The position numbers were made by a program, and so were the translations under genes. A stretch of 64,000 nt of DNA from Pseudomonas haemolytica (GTDB lineage: Bacteria > Pseudomonadota > Gammaproteobacteria > Pseudomonadales > Pseudomonadaceae): assembly GCF_009659625.1 (NCBI RefSeq), contig NZ_VOIW01000006.1, forward strand, positions 62,001 through 126,000. Direction: 5' to 3'. Shown here piece by piece: positions 33,551-43,267 of this stretch. Within the stretch, counting starts at the first letter, position 1; each line of letters begins with the position of its first letter. A model generated the notes under the pieces. That model did not search any database, was not told where the DNA came from, and saw only the letters and a program-made list of their open reading frames with translations.

Positions 33551-34459
33551 ATGAGCCAAATGAATATCGCCCAGGTCGACCTGAACCTGCTGAAAACCTT
33601 CGAAGCCCTGCACGATGAGTCCAGTGCCAGCCGCGCAGCATTGCGCCTGGGCGTGACGCAATCGGCGATCAGCGCTGGCCTGCGGCGTTTGCGAGAGCTG
33701 TATGGCGATCAACTGTTCATACGCACCGGTCGCGGCCTGGCACCCACATTGCGCGCCAATCAGTTGAAGCCGGTGATCAGCGAGGCGCTGGACCGCTGCC
33801 GGCAGAGCCTGGCGATGATCAGCCCGGATAATCTCCATTACGGGGGGCGCTCGGTGGTATTGGGGCTGTCCGACGACTTCGAGATTGCCTACGGCCGTCG
33901 ACTGATGGACGCCATTGCCCAGCGCCTGCCGAAACTGCGAGTGATCTTTCGCCAGACCCACAGCCAGATCGTCGCCGGCGCCCTGCTTGACCGTGACCTG
34001 GACCTGGCCATCACCGCCGGTGGCTTTGCCGAACGCAGGCTGAGTCGACAAGTGCTGGGCGAAGGTGACTATCGCTGCGTGGTAGACCCGCACAGCCTGG
34101 CGCCCGACCAGCAGAATATCGACCTGGAGGAATTCGTTGCACGGGAACATGTGCTGGTGTCGTCAGGCGGGTTTATCGGCATTACCGATGAAGGCTTGGC
34201 GGCACAAGGCTTGAGCCGCCAGGTGTGCGCGTCCACCAGCCATTTCGCCGCGCTGCCGTATCTGCTCAAAGGCAGCGCCGCAGTGGCGACGATTCCCGGG
34301 CATGCGGCCCAAGCCATTGCGCAAATGACCGGCCTGAGTGTGCTGCCCTGCCCGCTGGTGCTGCCGCGCTACCCGGTGGAGTTGGGCTGGCGTACCCAAG
34401 CCCAACTCGACCCGATGCTGCTCAAAGTGCGCGAGGCCATTGTGGCGGGCTTTATTTAG
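33551..34459 (+). CDS. LysR-family transcriptional regulator
   Basis: A 302-residue LysR-type regulator. The N-terminal winged helix-turn-helix reads LNLLKTFEALHDESSASRAALRLGVTQSAISAGLRRLRE. The effector domain contains LVLGLSDDFEIAYG-like features and GDYRCVVDPHSLA. It is divergent from the nitrilase gene, 81 bases apart, the usual layout when such a protein activates its neighbour in response to a substrate or product. ATGs at 33551 and 33560 and a GTG at 33539 are all in frame; I use 33551. Confidence 0.88.
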   Translation: MSQMNIAQVDLNLLKTFEALHDESSASRAALRLGVTQSAISAGLRRLRELYGDQLFIRTGRGLAPTLRANQLKPVISEALDRCRQSLAMISPDNLHYGGRSVVLGLSDDFEIAYGRRLMDAIAQRLPKLRVIFRQTHSQIVAGALLDRDLDLAITAGGFAERRLSRQVLGEGDYRCVVDPHSLAPDQQNIDLEEFVAREHVLVSSGGFIGITDEGLAAQGLSRQVCASTSHFAALPYLLKGSAAVATIPGHAAQAIAQMTGLSVLPCPLVLPRYPVELGWRTQAQLDPMLLKVREAIVAGFI

Positions 34460-34706
34460 CCGCCGCCATCAGCTTGTTGACTTCACTGCGCACCATGTTG
34501 GAAAACTCCGGCGGCGACATGCCGTCAAGTTCCGCACGCACCCATTCGGCCCACTTGCCCTTGCGCTTGGCACGCTCGCCGAACAACCGTGCGGCTTCGC
34601 CCTTGGCCTTGCCCAGGTTGGTTTGCCATAGGTCGTAGAGGCGGGACTTTTCATCTTCCAGCTCGGCGCGTTCGGCGAGGGTCTTGTTGGCGAGATTGAA
34701 GCTCAT
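34452..34706 (-). CDS. Small conserved hypothetical protein
   Basis: An 84-residue, strongly charged protein, MSFNLANKTLAERAELEDEK at the start and mostly helical after it (basic stretch GERAKRKGKWAEW), ending in VNKLMAAAK. It has no signal peptide or membrane segment. I do not recognise the family. AGGTAAT precedes the ATG at proper distance. Its 3' end overlaps the last bases of the convergent LysR gene by 8 bases. It diverges from the DUF883 gene. Confidence 0.72.
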   Translation of the reverse strand: MSFNLANKTLAERAELEDEKSRLYDLWQTNLGKAKGEAARLFGERAKRKGKWAEWVRAELDGMSPPEFSNMVRSEVNKLMAAAK

Positions 34707-34870
34707 GTTGAATTACCTGCTACACAAATAGGCGACATCTTACACTGTAGGTCTAAAGTTCCCGATTCGGATTTTGCCTCAGATGATCGACCCGGGAAAA
34801 AAACTGCAACTTTTGCCGCTGCCCAATACTCCATTGTTCACTGTCACATTCACCTGCAAGGAGTCACCCA

Positions 34871-35191
34871 ATGGCCCGCAAAACCGCCGCCCAAGCTGTC
34901 GAAGATCAAATCAAGGACCAAGCCTTCAGCGAATTGACCGCGCTGATCGAGGAATCGGACAAACTGCTCAAAAGCAGCGCCTCCCTCGTGGGTGAGGAAG
35001 GTGAAACCCTGCGCGAGCAGGTCGCCATCAAGCTCAAGCAAGCCCTGGACTCGGTGTCCAACGTACGTGAACGCAGCAAGCCCGTGGTGGATGCCACTGA
35101 AACCTACATCGGTGGCCACCCGTGGCAGACCGTGGCGATCTCCGCAGGCTTTGGCCTGGTTGTCGGCCTGTTGCTCGGTCGTCGCAGCTGA
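34871..35191 (+). CDS. DUF883 family protein, ElaB/YqjD-like
   Basis: A 106-residue protein with a long amphipathic helical N-terminal region (DQAFSELTALIEESDKLLKSS...) and a single C-terminal membrane anchor preceded by the conserved GGHPWQTVAISAG motif and ending LLLGRRS. In E. coli, the relatives ElaB and YqjD are C-tail-anchored inner-membrane proteins, stationary-phase-induced and ribosome-associated. A similar role is likely here. A GGAG ribosome-binding site is present. A strong GC hairpin follows the stop codon. Confidence 0.87.
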   Translation: MARKTAAQAVEDQIKDQAFSELTALIEESDKLLKSSASLVGEEGETLREQVAIKLKQALDSVSNVRERSKPVVDATETYIGGHPWQTVAISAGFGLVVGLLLGRRS

Positions 35192-35196
35192 GCCAT

Positions 35197-35224
35197 GGGG
35201 GGCTGCGCCGCTGGCGCGCCCCCC
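35197..35224. terminator. GC-rich hairpin between convergent genes
   Basis: GGGGGGC (35197-35203) pairs with GCCCCCC (35218-35224), with an inner GCGCC/GGCGC stem. It has no T tract on either strand. It sits between the convergent DUF883 and dpkA genes and probably ends or stabilises both transcripts. Confidence 0.6.
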
Positions 35225-35231
35225 CGTTTGC

Positions 35232-36269
35232 CTAGCCTTCAGCCAGTTCCTGCAATTGCCGAAGGACCTGCACCTGCATCTCGATACCTGCCTCTTGCGA
35301 CTTCGCCCGTGTGCGATGGCGCCGATCCCCCGGCAACCGCCGCAACCCCGCCGCATGCATCTGCCGCACCAGCTCCTGGCTGCGCTCGGCAAAGTTTTGC
35401 CCAGCAGTTTTACTCGGGTCGATCAGGATCAGTAATTGGCCCGTCCAAGGCGTGCGAGCCCCAGGATGATCCGACCAATTGAATTCAAACGAGAAGTTGC
35501 CACCGGTAAGCGCTGCTGCCAATAATTCGACCATCATCGACAACGCCGAGCCCTTGTGACCACCAAACGGTAACAGCGCCCCGCCCTCCAGAATGGCCTT
35601 GGGGTCTTGAGTCGGCTGGCCAAGGCTGTCGACGCCCATGCCCGGCGGCAGGCGCTTGCCTTCGTGCGCAGCGATCTGAACATCGCCATGGGCGATGGCG
35701 CTGGTCGCCAGGTCAAACACTATCGGCGCGCCGTCCGCCCGTGGCGCCGCAAATGCAATCGGGTTGGTGCCGAACAGCGGCCGGTCCGCACCATGGGGCA
35801 CTACGCAGGTCATGCTGTTGACCACACTCAGTGCCACCAGGCCTTCTTCGGCGAAGGGTTCGACATCCGGCCACAGCGCGGCAAAGTGGTGGGAGTTATG
35901 GATGGCCAATAGCGCAATCCCGGCGCTACGCGCTTTGGCCACCAGCAATGAACGCGCGGCCGCCAAGGCCGGTTGGGCAAAACCATTGCTGGCATCGACG
36001 CGCACGAAACCTGTGGCCATGTCCTCCACTACCGGCACCGCCCGGCCGTTCACCCAGCCGCTGTTGAGCGTGGACACATACCCGGGAATACGAAACACAC
36101 CATGGCTATGAGCACCATCGCGTTCGGCACTCGCGCAATTATGCGCCAGGACAGCGGCTACCTCTGGCGAGGTACCGTGCCTCACAAAAACCTGTTCAAG
36201 CAATGTCACCAGTTCGGTGAAGCCGATTGAGGTGCAAGCCGTGGCAACTGTCGGAGACTGCGCAGACAT
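35232..36269 (-). CDS. dpkA: Delta1-piperideine-2-carboxylate / pyrroline-2-carboxylate reductase DpkA
   Basis: A 345-residue NADPH-dependent reductase of the malate/L-lactate dehydrogenase-like (Ldh2) family. AHNCASAERDGAHSHGVFR, AIHNSHHFAALWPDVEPFAEEGL and GGHKGSALSMMVELLAAALTGG agree closely with Pseudomonas DpkA, which reduces the cyclic imines formed from D-lysine and D-proline to L-pipecolate and L-proline. The ATG at 36269 has CGGAGC upstream; a longer frame at 36362 runs into the intergenic region. In other pseudomonads dpkA is often near D-amino acid or hydroxyproline genes; none is seen here. Confidence 0.85.
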   Translation of the reverse strand: MSAQSPTVATACTSIGFTELVTLLEQVFVRHGTSPEVAAVLAHNCASAERDGAHSHGVFRIPGYVSTLNSGWVNGRAVPVVEDMATGFVRVDASNGFAQPALAAARSLLVAKARSAGIALLAIHNSHHFAALWPDVEPFAEEGLVALSVVNSMTCVVPHGADRPLFGTNPIAFAAPRADGAPIVFDLATSAIAHGDVQIAAHEGKRLPPGMGVDSLGQPTQDPKAILEGGALLPFGGHKGSALSMMVELLAAALTGGNFSFEFNWSDHPGARTPWTGQLLILIDPSKTAGQNFAERSQELVRQMHAAGLRRLPGDRRHRTRAKSQEAGIEMQVQVLRQLQELAEG

Positions 36270-36439
36270 TTGAAGCTCCGTTTTTATGATTGGAGGGGGC
36301 AACGAATGAACATCCAGACCGTCGATTAAACACCACGCCCGGCGCCTGATGTCAACTTGCACAGGGGCTGATTATTTACCCCTGCTCACCCTGGACGCGA
36401 ACTTAGCCTGTCATTCCCCAAGCACAATGGAGACAGACG

Positions 36440-39400
36440 ATGGTCCGCGTAACCCCGCCGTATTTTTTCGACGAGTTCCTGCTGTCCAACAGCCGAAAAG
36501 CACCGAGCGAGCGCGAACGTACGCTGGGGCTCACCGTCAAGGACCTGGAGTGGTTGCACACCCGGTACTACGCCACCGACGCCGCCCGACGCGACCCCCA
36601 GGTGCACACACATCCTATGAGCGTGGAAAAGCTGCTGATCAACGTTGCAGGGCAACCGGCGATAGTTCTCGCCGGCGCTTTCGTGATGAGCCCCAGCCCG
36701 GACGGTGGCAAGGCCCTGCTGTACACCCCTTATGGCGGCATACAGGTTGCTGACGATCACACCACGCTGCTCACCGAGCTTGGCGAGCAGTTGGCGGACC
36801 CGCTACAGCGCGTTGAGTTGCTGAGCTTCCAATCGATTGCGCAACGCAATGTGTTACCCATCGGCACCGCCATAACGCTCACCAGCGAGATCGTCGAGGG
36901 CTCCGTGCAAGAGGACCAGGAGCAGACCCTCCAGGCCTGCCAACAAGCCAACGTACAGGCGATGCTGGAGCAACTGCAAAAAATCCCTACCTTGCCCGAC
37001 ATGCTTGGCACACTGCTGGGCATCATGGCGCGCGCTCACTTCCCCGGCCTGGACCAACGCGACACCCGGGTGAACTGTTTTACCCAAGAGACGGCAGGTG
37101 GCCCTCGTCGCTGGGTCGCTTCATTACCTTTAAGCGAAGCGCTGCTGCAGTTCTATGTGAAACATGCCTGGCCCAAGGAACAAACCCGCGAATTCGTCAA
37201 CCCGAAACGTGACACAACGGCTTTCACCCCAGCCCAGCTTGAACAAGACCGTCTGAACTGGGAAATGCTGATCCAACAAATCTCCAACATACTTTCAAGG
37301 CTACTGGACAGCCTGCTGCAAACGTACTGGAACGAGGATACAAATAGCGGGACCTCACGCCTGAACCTTTTCGCGCAGGTCATGGCAGATAAGTTTCGCG
37401 TCGATATCCTGCTCAAACGCCAGCAAACCATCATCAGTGCCGACGAAAGCCATATGCTCCAGGCCATGTTCCTCAGTGATCAGACCACTCGCCGCACATA
37501 TGCCCGCAACCTTAGCGTGGAAAAGGTACGCCTGTACGCGCCCTACCAACATTATGTGGAGCTGGCCGGCACTTTGGCGCTCAGCGAGACACACGCTTAC
37601 CTTTACACGCAACGGCGCGGTTTAACGGTGCTCAAAGATCTGGATGATCTGAAAGATACGTTATTGAGCATGCTCAAGAGCGCGGGACACGAAGACGAGC
37701 TGCTCAATTTTCTGTCCTTGGATGAGCGCAACACGTTTATCGGTCTCGACCAGATTAACATCGCTGTAGAGCCTGCCACGGCCGGGATTTTCACCAGCAT
37801 GGTCGAAGACATTGCGCTCAAGCAGACCAGTAATATGAACCACGCGCTGGAGCTCTACCGCCGCAGCGATGGCCAAGTGGACCTGGCGGCGTTGCTTGAC
37901 TACGCCCTGGACATACGCATGATGCTCGACCACCGCCTGACGACACTGGATACAGGCGGGCGCTGGACTGTCCACCCCGTCACCAGTGGCAACGACCGCC
38001 CCTCTACGGTGAAGGCAGAGCGTGCCAAGCTCCACCTTCAACGCCTTGAGACCGCAGAGGAGGCACTTGCCGCAGAACGCCAAAAGCATCCGACCTTACG
38101 CAGCATGGTCGCGCTGGCATTGAATACTGAACTGCAAAAACAGCAACAGGACCTCAAGGCCCATGAGGTGTTTATCAACACCTACGCCACCCAGGCTCAA
38201 GAGCGTGAAGAACGCCCACCGGTATCGTCCCTGAGCATGGTTGAACACTTCATCGAACGTTTGAGCCTCGAGGCCTCGCCGGTTGCGGCCTCGTCCCGGA
38301 CCTGGTTCTACAGCCAACCCGGCACGGGCATCGCGCTTAAATTGCACAGCATGACCCTGAACACCTTTAACAACGTGATCGAGCAAGTACTGCTGGTTTT
38401 CGCCAAACACTCGATGCGCGACTTGCCGCTCCTGTTTCTTGCCAACAGCCGCGACAAACATGCCCATTCGATGCTCATGGGGTTGCGCAGCGAAGCTGAA
38501 TTGAGGCTGCTGGACAACACCCTGGCGCCGCGTAGCCAGCAAATCCTTGACGCCGTGCTGCGCGCCGAAAGCCTGACGCGCGTGACTCGTCATGGTATCA
38601 ACGGCTTTCTACCCGATGCCTATGCGTTAACACTGGCCACGGGTACACCCGAGAAAGTGCAGCCCCTTGCCAATACGTTTTTATTGACGGAACGCGGTGG
38701 TATCGACCCCGAGCGCTCGGGCCATGTCGTACTGTGGACGCCGCGCCACGGCCACGAGGTCTTTACCTCGATAACAGCCCTGCGCGAAGGAATGACACAG
38801 CGTCTGGCGCACCCGATCAGGCGCTTGAGCCTGCTGGAAAACCTGTTGGCCTCCCTGCGTGTGCCCCACCAGGTGTATCGACTGGGCCCCTTGCAACGCA
38901 TTGATGACAACGTGTTGAACAATCGCCTGCAAACCTACAGTGACTACGTCATGGACGGCGTTGATCGCCTGCTTTCCATGAGGTTGCCCGCACGGGCGCT
39001 GCAAGACCGACTGGATACGGTATTGGCACAGGCTGCGCCCACCAACCTGGCACGGGCCATTACGGTGGCCGGTGCGATGATCAACCAGCAGGCCCTACCC
39101 GCCTGGTTGGGCATGGCGTCGGCCCAGGCGCAGATCCACCAGGTAGAACTGCTTGAGCAGTACCGCAACAGCGCCCCGGACGAAAAAGACTACCTGCATG
39201 GAATAACGCCGATCCGCAAGCATACGAGCACCGCACTTTTAGCGTTGCTACAGGCACGGTTCCCCGGGCAGCACATCGACCCGGATGACGTACTGATCCC
39301 CGCACACCCGGCCCTCGACGTTCATGTCTACAGCCTGACCGAGTTTGCCTTGCGCCATTGGCCAGATCTGGACGCCGAGAACATCCGCCCACGCTCTCGA

Positions 39401-41584
39401 ACGGCCACGCCCCTGCCGGCCACGTTGGATGCGAGTGCGGTGATCCAGATGGTCCGGCAACTGGATCTGAAAACCCACTACCAGAAGCTCCTGCAAGACC
39501 AGCTCAACCCTCAGACGCAGGAAGGGCGAAAACGGCGTGGCCTGTTTTGTCGGCAACTGCCCTGGCAGACCCTGCAATACGCCCATGAGCAAAAGCTGCG
39601 AGAACGACTTTCAACACGGGCGCTGGGTATGGTCCAACAGGTCTTCAACATGCCCGACGCCCTGGCGCGCGGGATGCTTACCGGCGCGTCGGCCATTATT
39701 CGCTCCCTGGCATTGATTGCCACCAAGGGCGCCGCGGCCGTCAAGGCCTTGGGCATGTACTTGATAGGCCCGAAAACCCAGAGCGCCGGCCCTTTGGTAC
39801 TGCACGCGCCCTATAGCAAAAACCATGTGTTCAAGGAATATGCGAACGAGCAAGCATTGCTCGATGAATTGGAACGGCCGGGAGAACTCCAGGAGTGGAC
39901 CTTGAACCACCTGGAGGCACCGCATCAGGCCACGTACCGGAACTTGTTGAAAAACAACCGCCGCCCCTCCACCGACATCCGTCTGGCCTCGCCCGCCATA
40001 AGCGGCAATGCCCTTCACGACCTGTTTAATGACAATACCCAGATGCTGCTCAAGATGTTTGCCGGCCAGTTCGAGAAAGATGCCCAGATGCTATGGAACA
40101 AAGCGGTCGGCCTGTTGGGTGATGACATTCCCAAGGCCGTGGAATTTATGGCTGGGAAACTCGCCTATCCGCTGGTTGTGTGGCGTAGCTACCGCTTGTT
40201 CAAGCGCTCGGCTGAGGCACTGCAGTTGCATGAATGGACGCCAGCACTGAAAGATTTCATCTCTGGTGTGGCTGAATTAGCCTCACTGCGTACGGAACTT
40301 GAAGGCTGCGCGGAACCACCGCCCACGGAAAAGGAAGTACCGCTGGCCGAGCTTGAGGACGAAACACTGCCTACCGCCACAAGCCTGGCCAGCCTGCATG
40401 TCACGGCGGCGTCGCGTACGCAGTTGCAGCCTTTCGAAGATCACGACATTGCCCTGAAGGACCTGGAGAAATGCCCCATCAACCATGTTTATTGCGATAA
40501 GAAGAGCTTGAAGGACTACGTGCCACTGGGCGGTAAAGTTTATTCAGTCAAGCGAACCGCACAACGTTGGCGCCTGGGCAACAACGAGCACACCGGGCCG
40601 TATATCGGTCGCAATGCACAGGGCGCCTGGGTACTGGACCTCAGTCGTCATAACCCGCGTTTTGGCAAAGCCCTGTCGCGCTATAGAACGCGAAGCGACG
40701 AACGCCTGGCAATCAATATAGAGGCCACCGGCATAAGACAGATTGCCGCATTGTCCAGCTGGAAGGCCCAAGTGATCAATGAGGCGTTGAATGTAGCGAC
40801 TTACTACACCGTCAATTGCAAGCGCAATATTGCTCATTTTTCAAACCTGCTGGATCCCAATAGCCGGGTCGGTAAGCTTTTGGGCGAAATGTTCGGTGTC
40901 ATCAGCCTCACCTCTGATCAGCTCGATAGAACCGAAAAAATGGTTGATGGAATACTTGCTGAATTGAGTGATCCCACTTTAACCGGCCCCGACTCAAAAC
41001 GTTTTGTCAGTGGGACCAGTCGCGTGGGGGGCGCGCAGGAATATGCCTTTGTCATACCCGAAGACCGCGAACGCAAGCTGTATTTACTCAATCGTTTCTT
41101 TGATCCAGCCATGGATGATTACCAGAATCGTTTGACCACACCCTTCGACATATCCGCACACGCCAGGGGTAGCGTGTTGATTCATGAATTGACGCACTTG
41201 AAATTCCGCACCGAAGACATCGCGTACCTCGACAGCATGCGGCCTTTCTCTGACCTGATTGACGCGAACAAGCCGGGTGCTCAGTTGATGAAAACCACTC
41301 TGGAAGATTTGCACAAGACAGCTCTGTCGATGCTGACCCCCGCCACCATGCTGTTCAAGACCTGGGATGATCTAGAGTCGAAATGGGCAGACTTCGGCGC
41401 TGAAACCGCTACCTATCACGTCAAACAAAAAGTCCTCAACACCACGGGTGCCAAGGACCTTGATAACGCCCGACAGATTTTCATGAGTGACCCCGATAAA
41501 CGCATCGACACAATCTTGGCCAACGCCGACTCAGTCACCTACCTGATTACCCATCTTGGGCGTCTGCTGGATCCGGGGGCCTGA
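36440..41584 (+). CDS. Giant DUF6543 (dermonecrotic toxin-like) protein with HELTH metalloprotease motif
   Basis: A 1714-residue protein, by far the longest in the window. The N-terminal half has the pattern of the DUF6543/dermonecrotic toxin-like proteins common in plant- and soil-associated Pseudomonas. A hydrophobic segment near residues 1080-1110 (ASAIIRSLALIATKGAAAVKAL) and another near 1235 (KLAYPLVVWRSY) could be membrane-interacting. Near the C-terminus is a zinc-protease motif H1582-E-L-T-H1586 preceded by SVLI, followed by an acidic tract; the third ligand is not certain. No Sec signal peptide is visible. The ATG at 36440 has GGAGA 8 bases upstream. It stands alone, divergent from dpkA, with no secretion or immunity gene next to it. 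A delivered toxin is an inference from family and motif. Confidence 0.8.
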   Translation: MVRVTPPYFFDEFLLSNSRKAPSERERTLGLTVKDLEWLHTRYYATDAARRDPQVHTHPMSVEKLLINVAGQPAIVLAGAFVMSPSPDGGKALLYTPYGGIQVADDHTTLLTELGEQLADPLQRVELLSFQSIAQRNVLPIGTAITLTSEIVEGSVQEDQEQTLQACQQANVQAMLEQLQKIPTLPDMLGTLLGIMARAHFPGLDQRDTRVNCFTQETAGGPRRWVASLPLSEALLQFYVKHAWPKEQTREFVNPKRDTTAFTPAQLEQDRLNWEMLIQQISNILSRLLDSLLQTYWNEDTNSGTSRLNLFAQVMADKFRVDILLKRQQTIISADESHMLQAMFLSDQTTRRTYARNLSVEKVRLYAPYQHYVELAGTLALSETHAYLYTQRRGLTVLKDLDDLKDTLLSMLKSAGHEDELLNFLSLDERNTFIGLDQINIAVEPATAGIFTSMVEDIALKQTSNMNHALELYRRSDGQVDLAALLDYALDIRMMLDHRLTTLDTGGRWTVHPVTSGNDRPSTVKAERAKLHLQRLETAEEALAAERQKHPTLRSMVALALNTELQKQQQDLKAHEVFINTYATQAQEREERPPVSSLSMVEHFIERLSLEASPVAASSRTWFYSQPGTGIALKLHSMTLNTFNNVIEQVLLVFAKHSMRDLPLLFLANSRDKHAHSMLMGLRSEAELRLLDNTLAPRSQQILDAVLRAESLTRVTRHGINGFLPDAYALTLATGTPEKVQPLANTFLLTERGGIDPERSGHVVLWTPRHGHEVFTSITALREGMTQRLAHPIRRLSLLENLLASLRVPHQVYRLGPLQRIDDNVLNNRLQTYSDYVMDGVDRLLSMRLPARALQDRLDTVLAQAAPTNLARAITVAGAMINQQALPAWLGMASAQAQIHQVELLEQYRNSAPDEKDYLHGITPIRKHTSTALLALLQARFPGQHIDPDDVLIPAHPALDVHVYSLTEFALRHWPDLDAENIRPRSRTATPLPATLDASAVIQMVRQLDLKTHYQKLLQDQLNPQTQEGRKRRGLFCRQLPWQTLQYAHEQKLRERLSTRALGMVQQVFNMPDALARGMLTGASAIIRSLALIATKGAAAVKALGMYLIGPKTQSAGPLVLHAPYSKNHVFKEYANEQALLDELERPGELQEWTLNHLEAPHQATYRNLLKNNRRPSTDIRLASPAISGNALHDLFNDNTQMLLKMFAGQFEKDAQMLWNKAVGLLGDDIPKAVEFMAGKLAYPLVVWRSYRLFKRSAEALQLHEWTPALKDFISGVAELASLRTELEGCAEPPPTEKEVPLAELEDETLPTATSLASLHVTAASRTQLQPFEDHDIALKDLEKCPINHVYCDKKSLKDYVPLGGKVYSVKRTAQRWRLGNNEHTGPYIGRNAQGAWVLDLSRHNPRFGKALSRYRTRSDERLAINIEATGIRQIAALSSWKAQVINEALNVATYYTVNCKRNIAHFSNLLDPNSRVGKLLGEMFGVISLTSDQLDRTEKMVDGILAELSDPTLTGPDSKRFVSGTSRVGGAQEYAFVIPEDRERKLYLLNRFFDPAMDDYQNRLTTPFDISAHARGSVLIHELTHLKFRTEDIAYLDSMRPFSDLIDANKPGAQLMKTTLEDLHKTALSMLTPATMLFKTWDDLESKWADFGAETATYHVKQKVLNTTGAKDLDNARQIFMSDPDKRIDTILANADSVTYLITHLGRLLDPGA

Positions 41585-41596
41585 ACCGGCCCCCGG
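41573..41596. terminator. Hairpin enclosing the toxin stop codon
   Basis: CCGGGGGCC (41573-41581) pairs perfectly with GGCCCCCGG (41588-41596), and the 6-base loop contains the TGA stop of the 1714-residue gene. It has no T tract. It lies between the convergent toxin and PepSY genes and likely serves both. Confidence 0.6.
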
Positions 41597-41602
41597 GTGG
41601 CG

Positions 41603-41872
41603 TCAGTCTTTCTGATCGCGCAGGACATTGCCAGAAGCGCCGTCGATTCGAGCTTCATAAACAATGCCGTCGGATTTTCGCCCTTTGACTTCCCAGTAGC
41701 CGTCATTGTCGGCTTCCGCCGCGTAGACCTCGATGTACCCGGCCTTGGTCTTCGCCACCTCGATGGCCTTTTCGATGGTGATCCAGCCCGCACCTGGCTT
41801 ATCGGCCAGGGCGGCGCCGGCGCTGAGCAGCGCGGTGGTTGCACACAGGGCGACTAAGGTTTTCTTCAACAT
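41603..41872 (-). CDS. Periplasmic PepSY-domain protein
   Basis: An 89-residue secreted protein. A Sec signal peptide (LVALCATTALLSAGAALA, cleavage near ADK) is followed by a single PepSY domain: ITIEKAIEVAKTKAGYIEVYAAEADNDGYWEVKGRKSDG and ending EARIDGASGNVLRDQ. PepSY domains are often linked to protease inhibition or to sensing in the periplasm; many small ones in Pseudomonas sit next to two-component genes, but here the neighbours are the giant toxin-like gene (convergent) and a FecR-like gene (divergent). Its role is unknown. Confidence 0.85.
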   Translation of the reverse strand: MLKKTLVALCATTALLSAGAALADKPGAGWITIEKAIEVAKTKAGYIEVYAAEADNDGYWEVKGRKSDGIVYEARIDGASGNVLRDQKD

Positions 41873-42024
41873 ATTCGTACTCCATTGAGGGGATTACGGA
41901 CACTTGTCCTGGGATTTTAGGTAGTACCCAATAAGAATAAGTTCCAATTGATGTGCAATCGCCATGATGGCGGTTCTCGCCATCGGCATTGGGAGGTTAG
42001 AATGTGGGAAATCAGGATGAGTTA

Positions 42025-43020
42025 ATGAGCGAAAAGCCCCTTTCAGAAGCCGAATATGACGCTATTACCGACGCCGCTGCGCATTGGTGCATGCGCCTGC
42101 ACGCCAGTGATTGCACGGCGGGCGAACGTCAGGCTTTTGTGCAATGGCACGACGCCCATCCGCTGCACGCCTTCGAATATGCGGCCATGTTGGAAATCTG
42201 GGACGTGGCCGATCATCTGCCCCGCAACGAATCCGCCCCTGCCGTGGTGCCGTTCAAGCCGCGCAGCCGGTTGCGCACTTACGCGGTAGCCGCAGCGGTC
42301 TGCCTCGTGGCATTGCCGCTTGCCGCCCTTACTGGCTGGGAGGCAGGCTGGTTGCCTAGCTCCTATGAGCATTTCGAAGCGGCCGATGGCCTGACTAAGG
42401 TCACGCTCGGCGATGGCAGCCAAGTGGAGATGAACCTGGGCACCGAGTTGGTCTACAGCCAATACAAGAACCAGCGCCGGGTGACCTTGAAAAAGGGCGA
42501 AGCGTTTTTCAAGGTCAGCCATGATCGCGACCACCCATTTATCGTGCGGGCCGGTGAAGGCCAGGTACGGGTCACAGGTACCCAGTTCAACGTCTGGGAA
42601 TATGAAGAGCAAGTGCGGGTGATGTTGCTTGAGGGCTCGGTGCAGATTTCCAGCGACGGGGTGCACGCCAGTGTGCCGCTGAGCCCAGGTATGCAGGCCA
42701 GCTTTCGTCAAGGTGAAGCCACCCCACACGTCGCCGCCATCAAACCCGATGACACCGCGCTGGCATGGCGCCAGGGCAAGCTGGTGCTCGATAACCTGAC
42801 GCTGACGGACGCTCTGCCGCTGATCAACCGCTACCTGAAAAAACCGGTCATGCTCGCAGACGCCAGTACCGGCGCGATTCGCATCGGCGGTATCTACAAC
42901 ATCAGCGAGGTCAACAACCTCGTCCCCTCCCTGCCCAAGGTGCTACCGGTCTACCTGACCCAGAACCAGGACGGCAGCCCCGTACTCAATTCCATCCCGC
43001 GCAAAGCGCCCAAGGGCTGA
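42025..43020 (+). CDS. FecR-like anti-sigma/transmembrane sensor without adjacent sigma factor
   Basis: A 331-residue FecR-family protein. The N-terminal DUF4880 segment reads ITDAAAHWCMRLHASDCTAGERQAFVQW, a single membrane helix lies at about 90-112 (TYAVAAAVCLVALPLAALTGW), and the periplasmic FecR domain follows (VTLGDGSQVEMNLGTELVYSQY and FNVWEYEEQVRVMLLEGSVQI). A C-terminal DUF4974-like region is also present. FecR proteins normally regulate a FecI-type ECF sigma factor encoded just upstream and sense a TonB-dependent receptor; neither gene is here. The ATG at 42025 has AGGA before it; GTG at 42004 is an alternative. It precedes the fap operon by 315 bases. Confidence 0.86.
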   Translation: MSEKPLSEAEYDAITDAAAHWCMRLHASDCTAGERQAFVQWHDAHPLHAFEYAAMLEIWDVADHLPRNESAPAVVPFKPRSRLRTYAVAAAVCLVALPLAALTGWEAGWLPSSYEHFEAADGLTKVTLGDGSQVEMNLGTELVYSQYKNQRRVTLKKGEAFFKVSHDRDHPFIVRAGEGQVRVTGTQFNVWEYEEQVRVMLLEGSVQISSDGVHASVPLSPGMQASFRQGEATPHVAAIKPDDTALAWRQGKLVLDNLTLTDALPLINRYLKKPVMLADASTGAIRIGGIYNISEVNNLVPSLPKVLPVYLTQNQDGSPVLNSIPRKAPKG

Positions 43021-43186
43021 GTATTGCGGCAAGAGCGGGTGCGCTCGCGCCCGTTGTGTCCACTTTTGAAACACCTGCCTCGCCTGAATCGCCCGTCTCG
43101 TGCGGATTCACCGTTTTGTCACAGGTGGTGTTACATCACTGAGACAGGGTGCAAATGCGCACCGGCATATCCCCAGCGTCGAGGAC

Positions 43187-43204
43187 TGTTTCAACGATGA
43201 AACA
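43187..43204. promoter_or_regulatory. Predicted enhancer (upstream activating site) of fap
   Basis: A perfect interrupted palindrome, TGTTTCA-ACGA-TGAAACA. It is centred about 80 bases upstream of the -24/-12 promoter, the usual distance for a sigma-54 activator site. The activator encoded at 48133-49455 is the obvious candidate to bind it; this is an inference. Confidence 0.6.
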
Positions 43205-43267
43205 ACCCGGCCATCAGTTTGCCTCGCTTGGAGCGCAACTTATTGAATATAGGCAATAAACAAAAAG

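Noticed and set aside
36440..41584. A type VI secretion effector locus
   Set aside because: No vgrG, PAAR, adaptor or immunity-like gene is adjacent; only the toxin-like architecture is visible.
42025..43020. An iron-siderophore FecIR signalling locus
   Set aside because: No ECF sigma factor and no TonB-dependent receptor gene occurs on either side.
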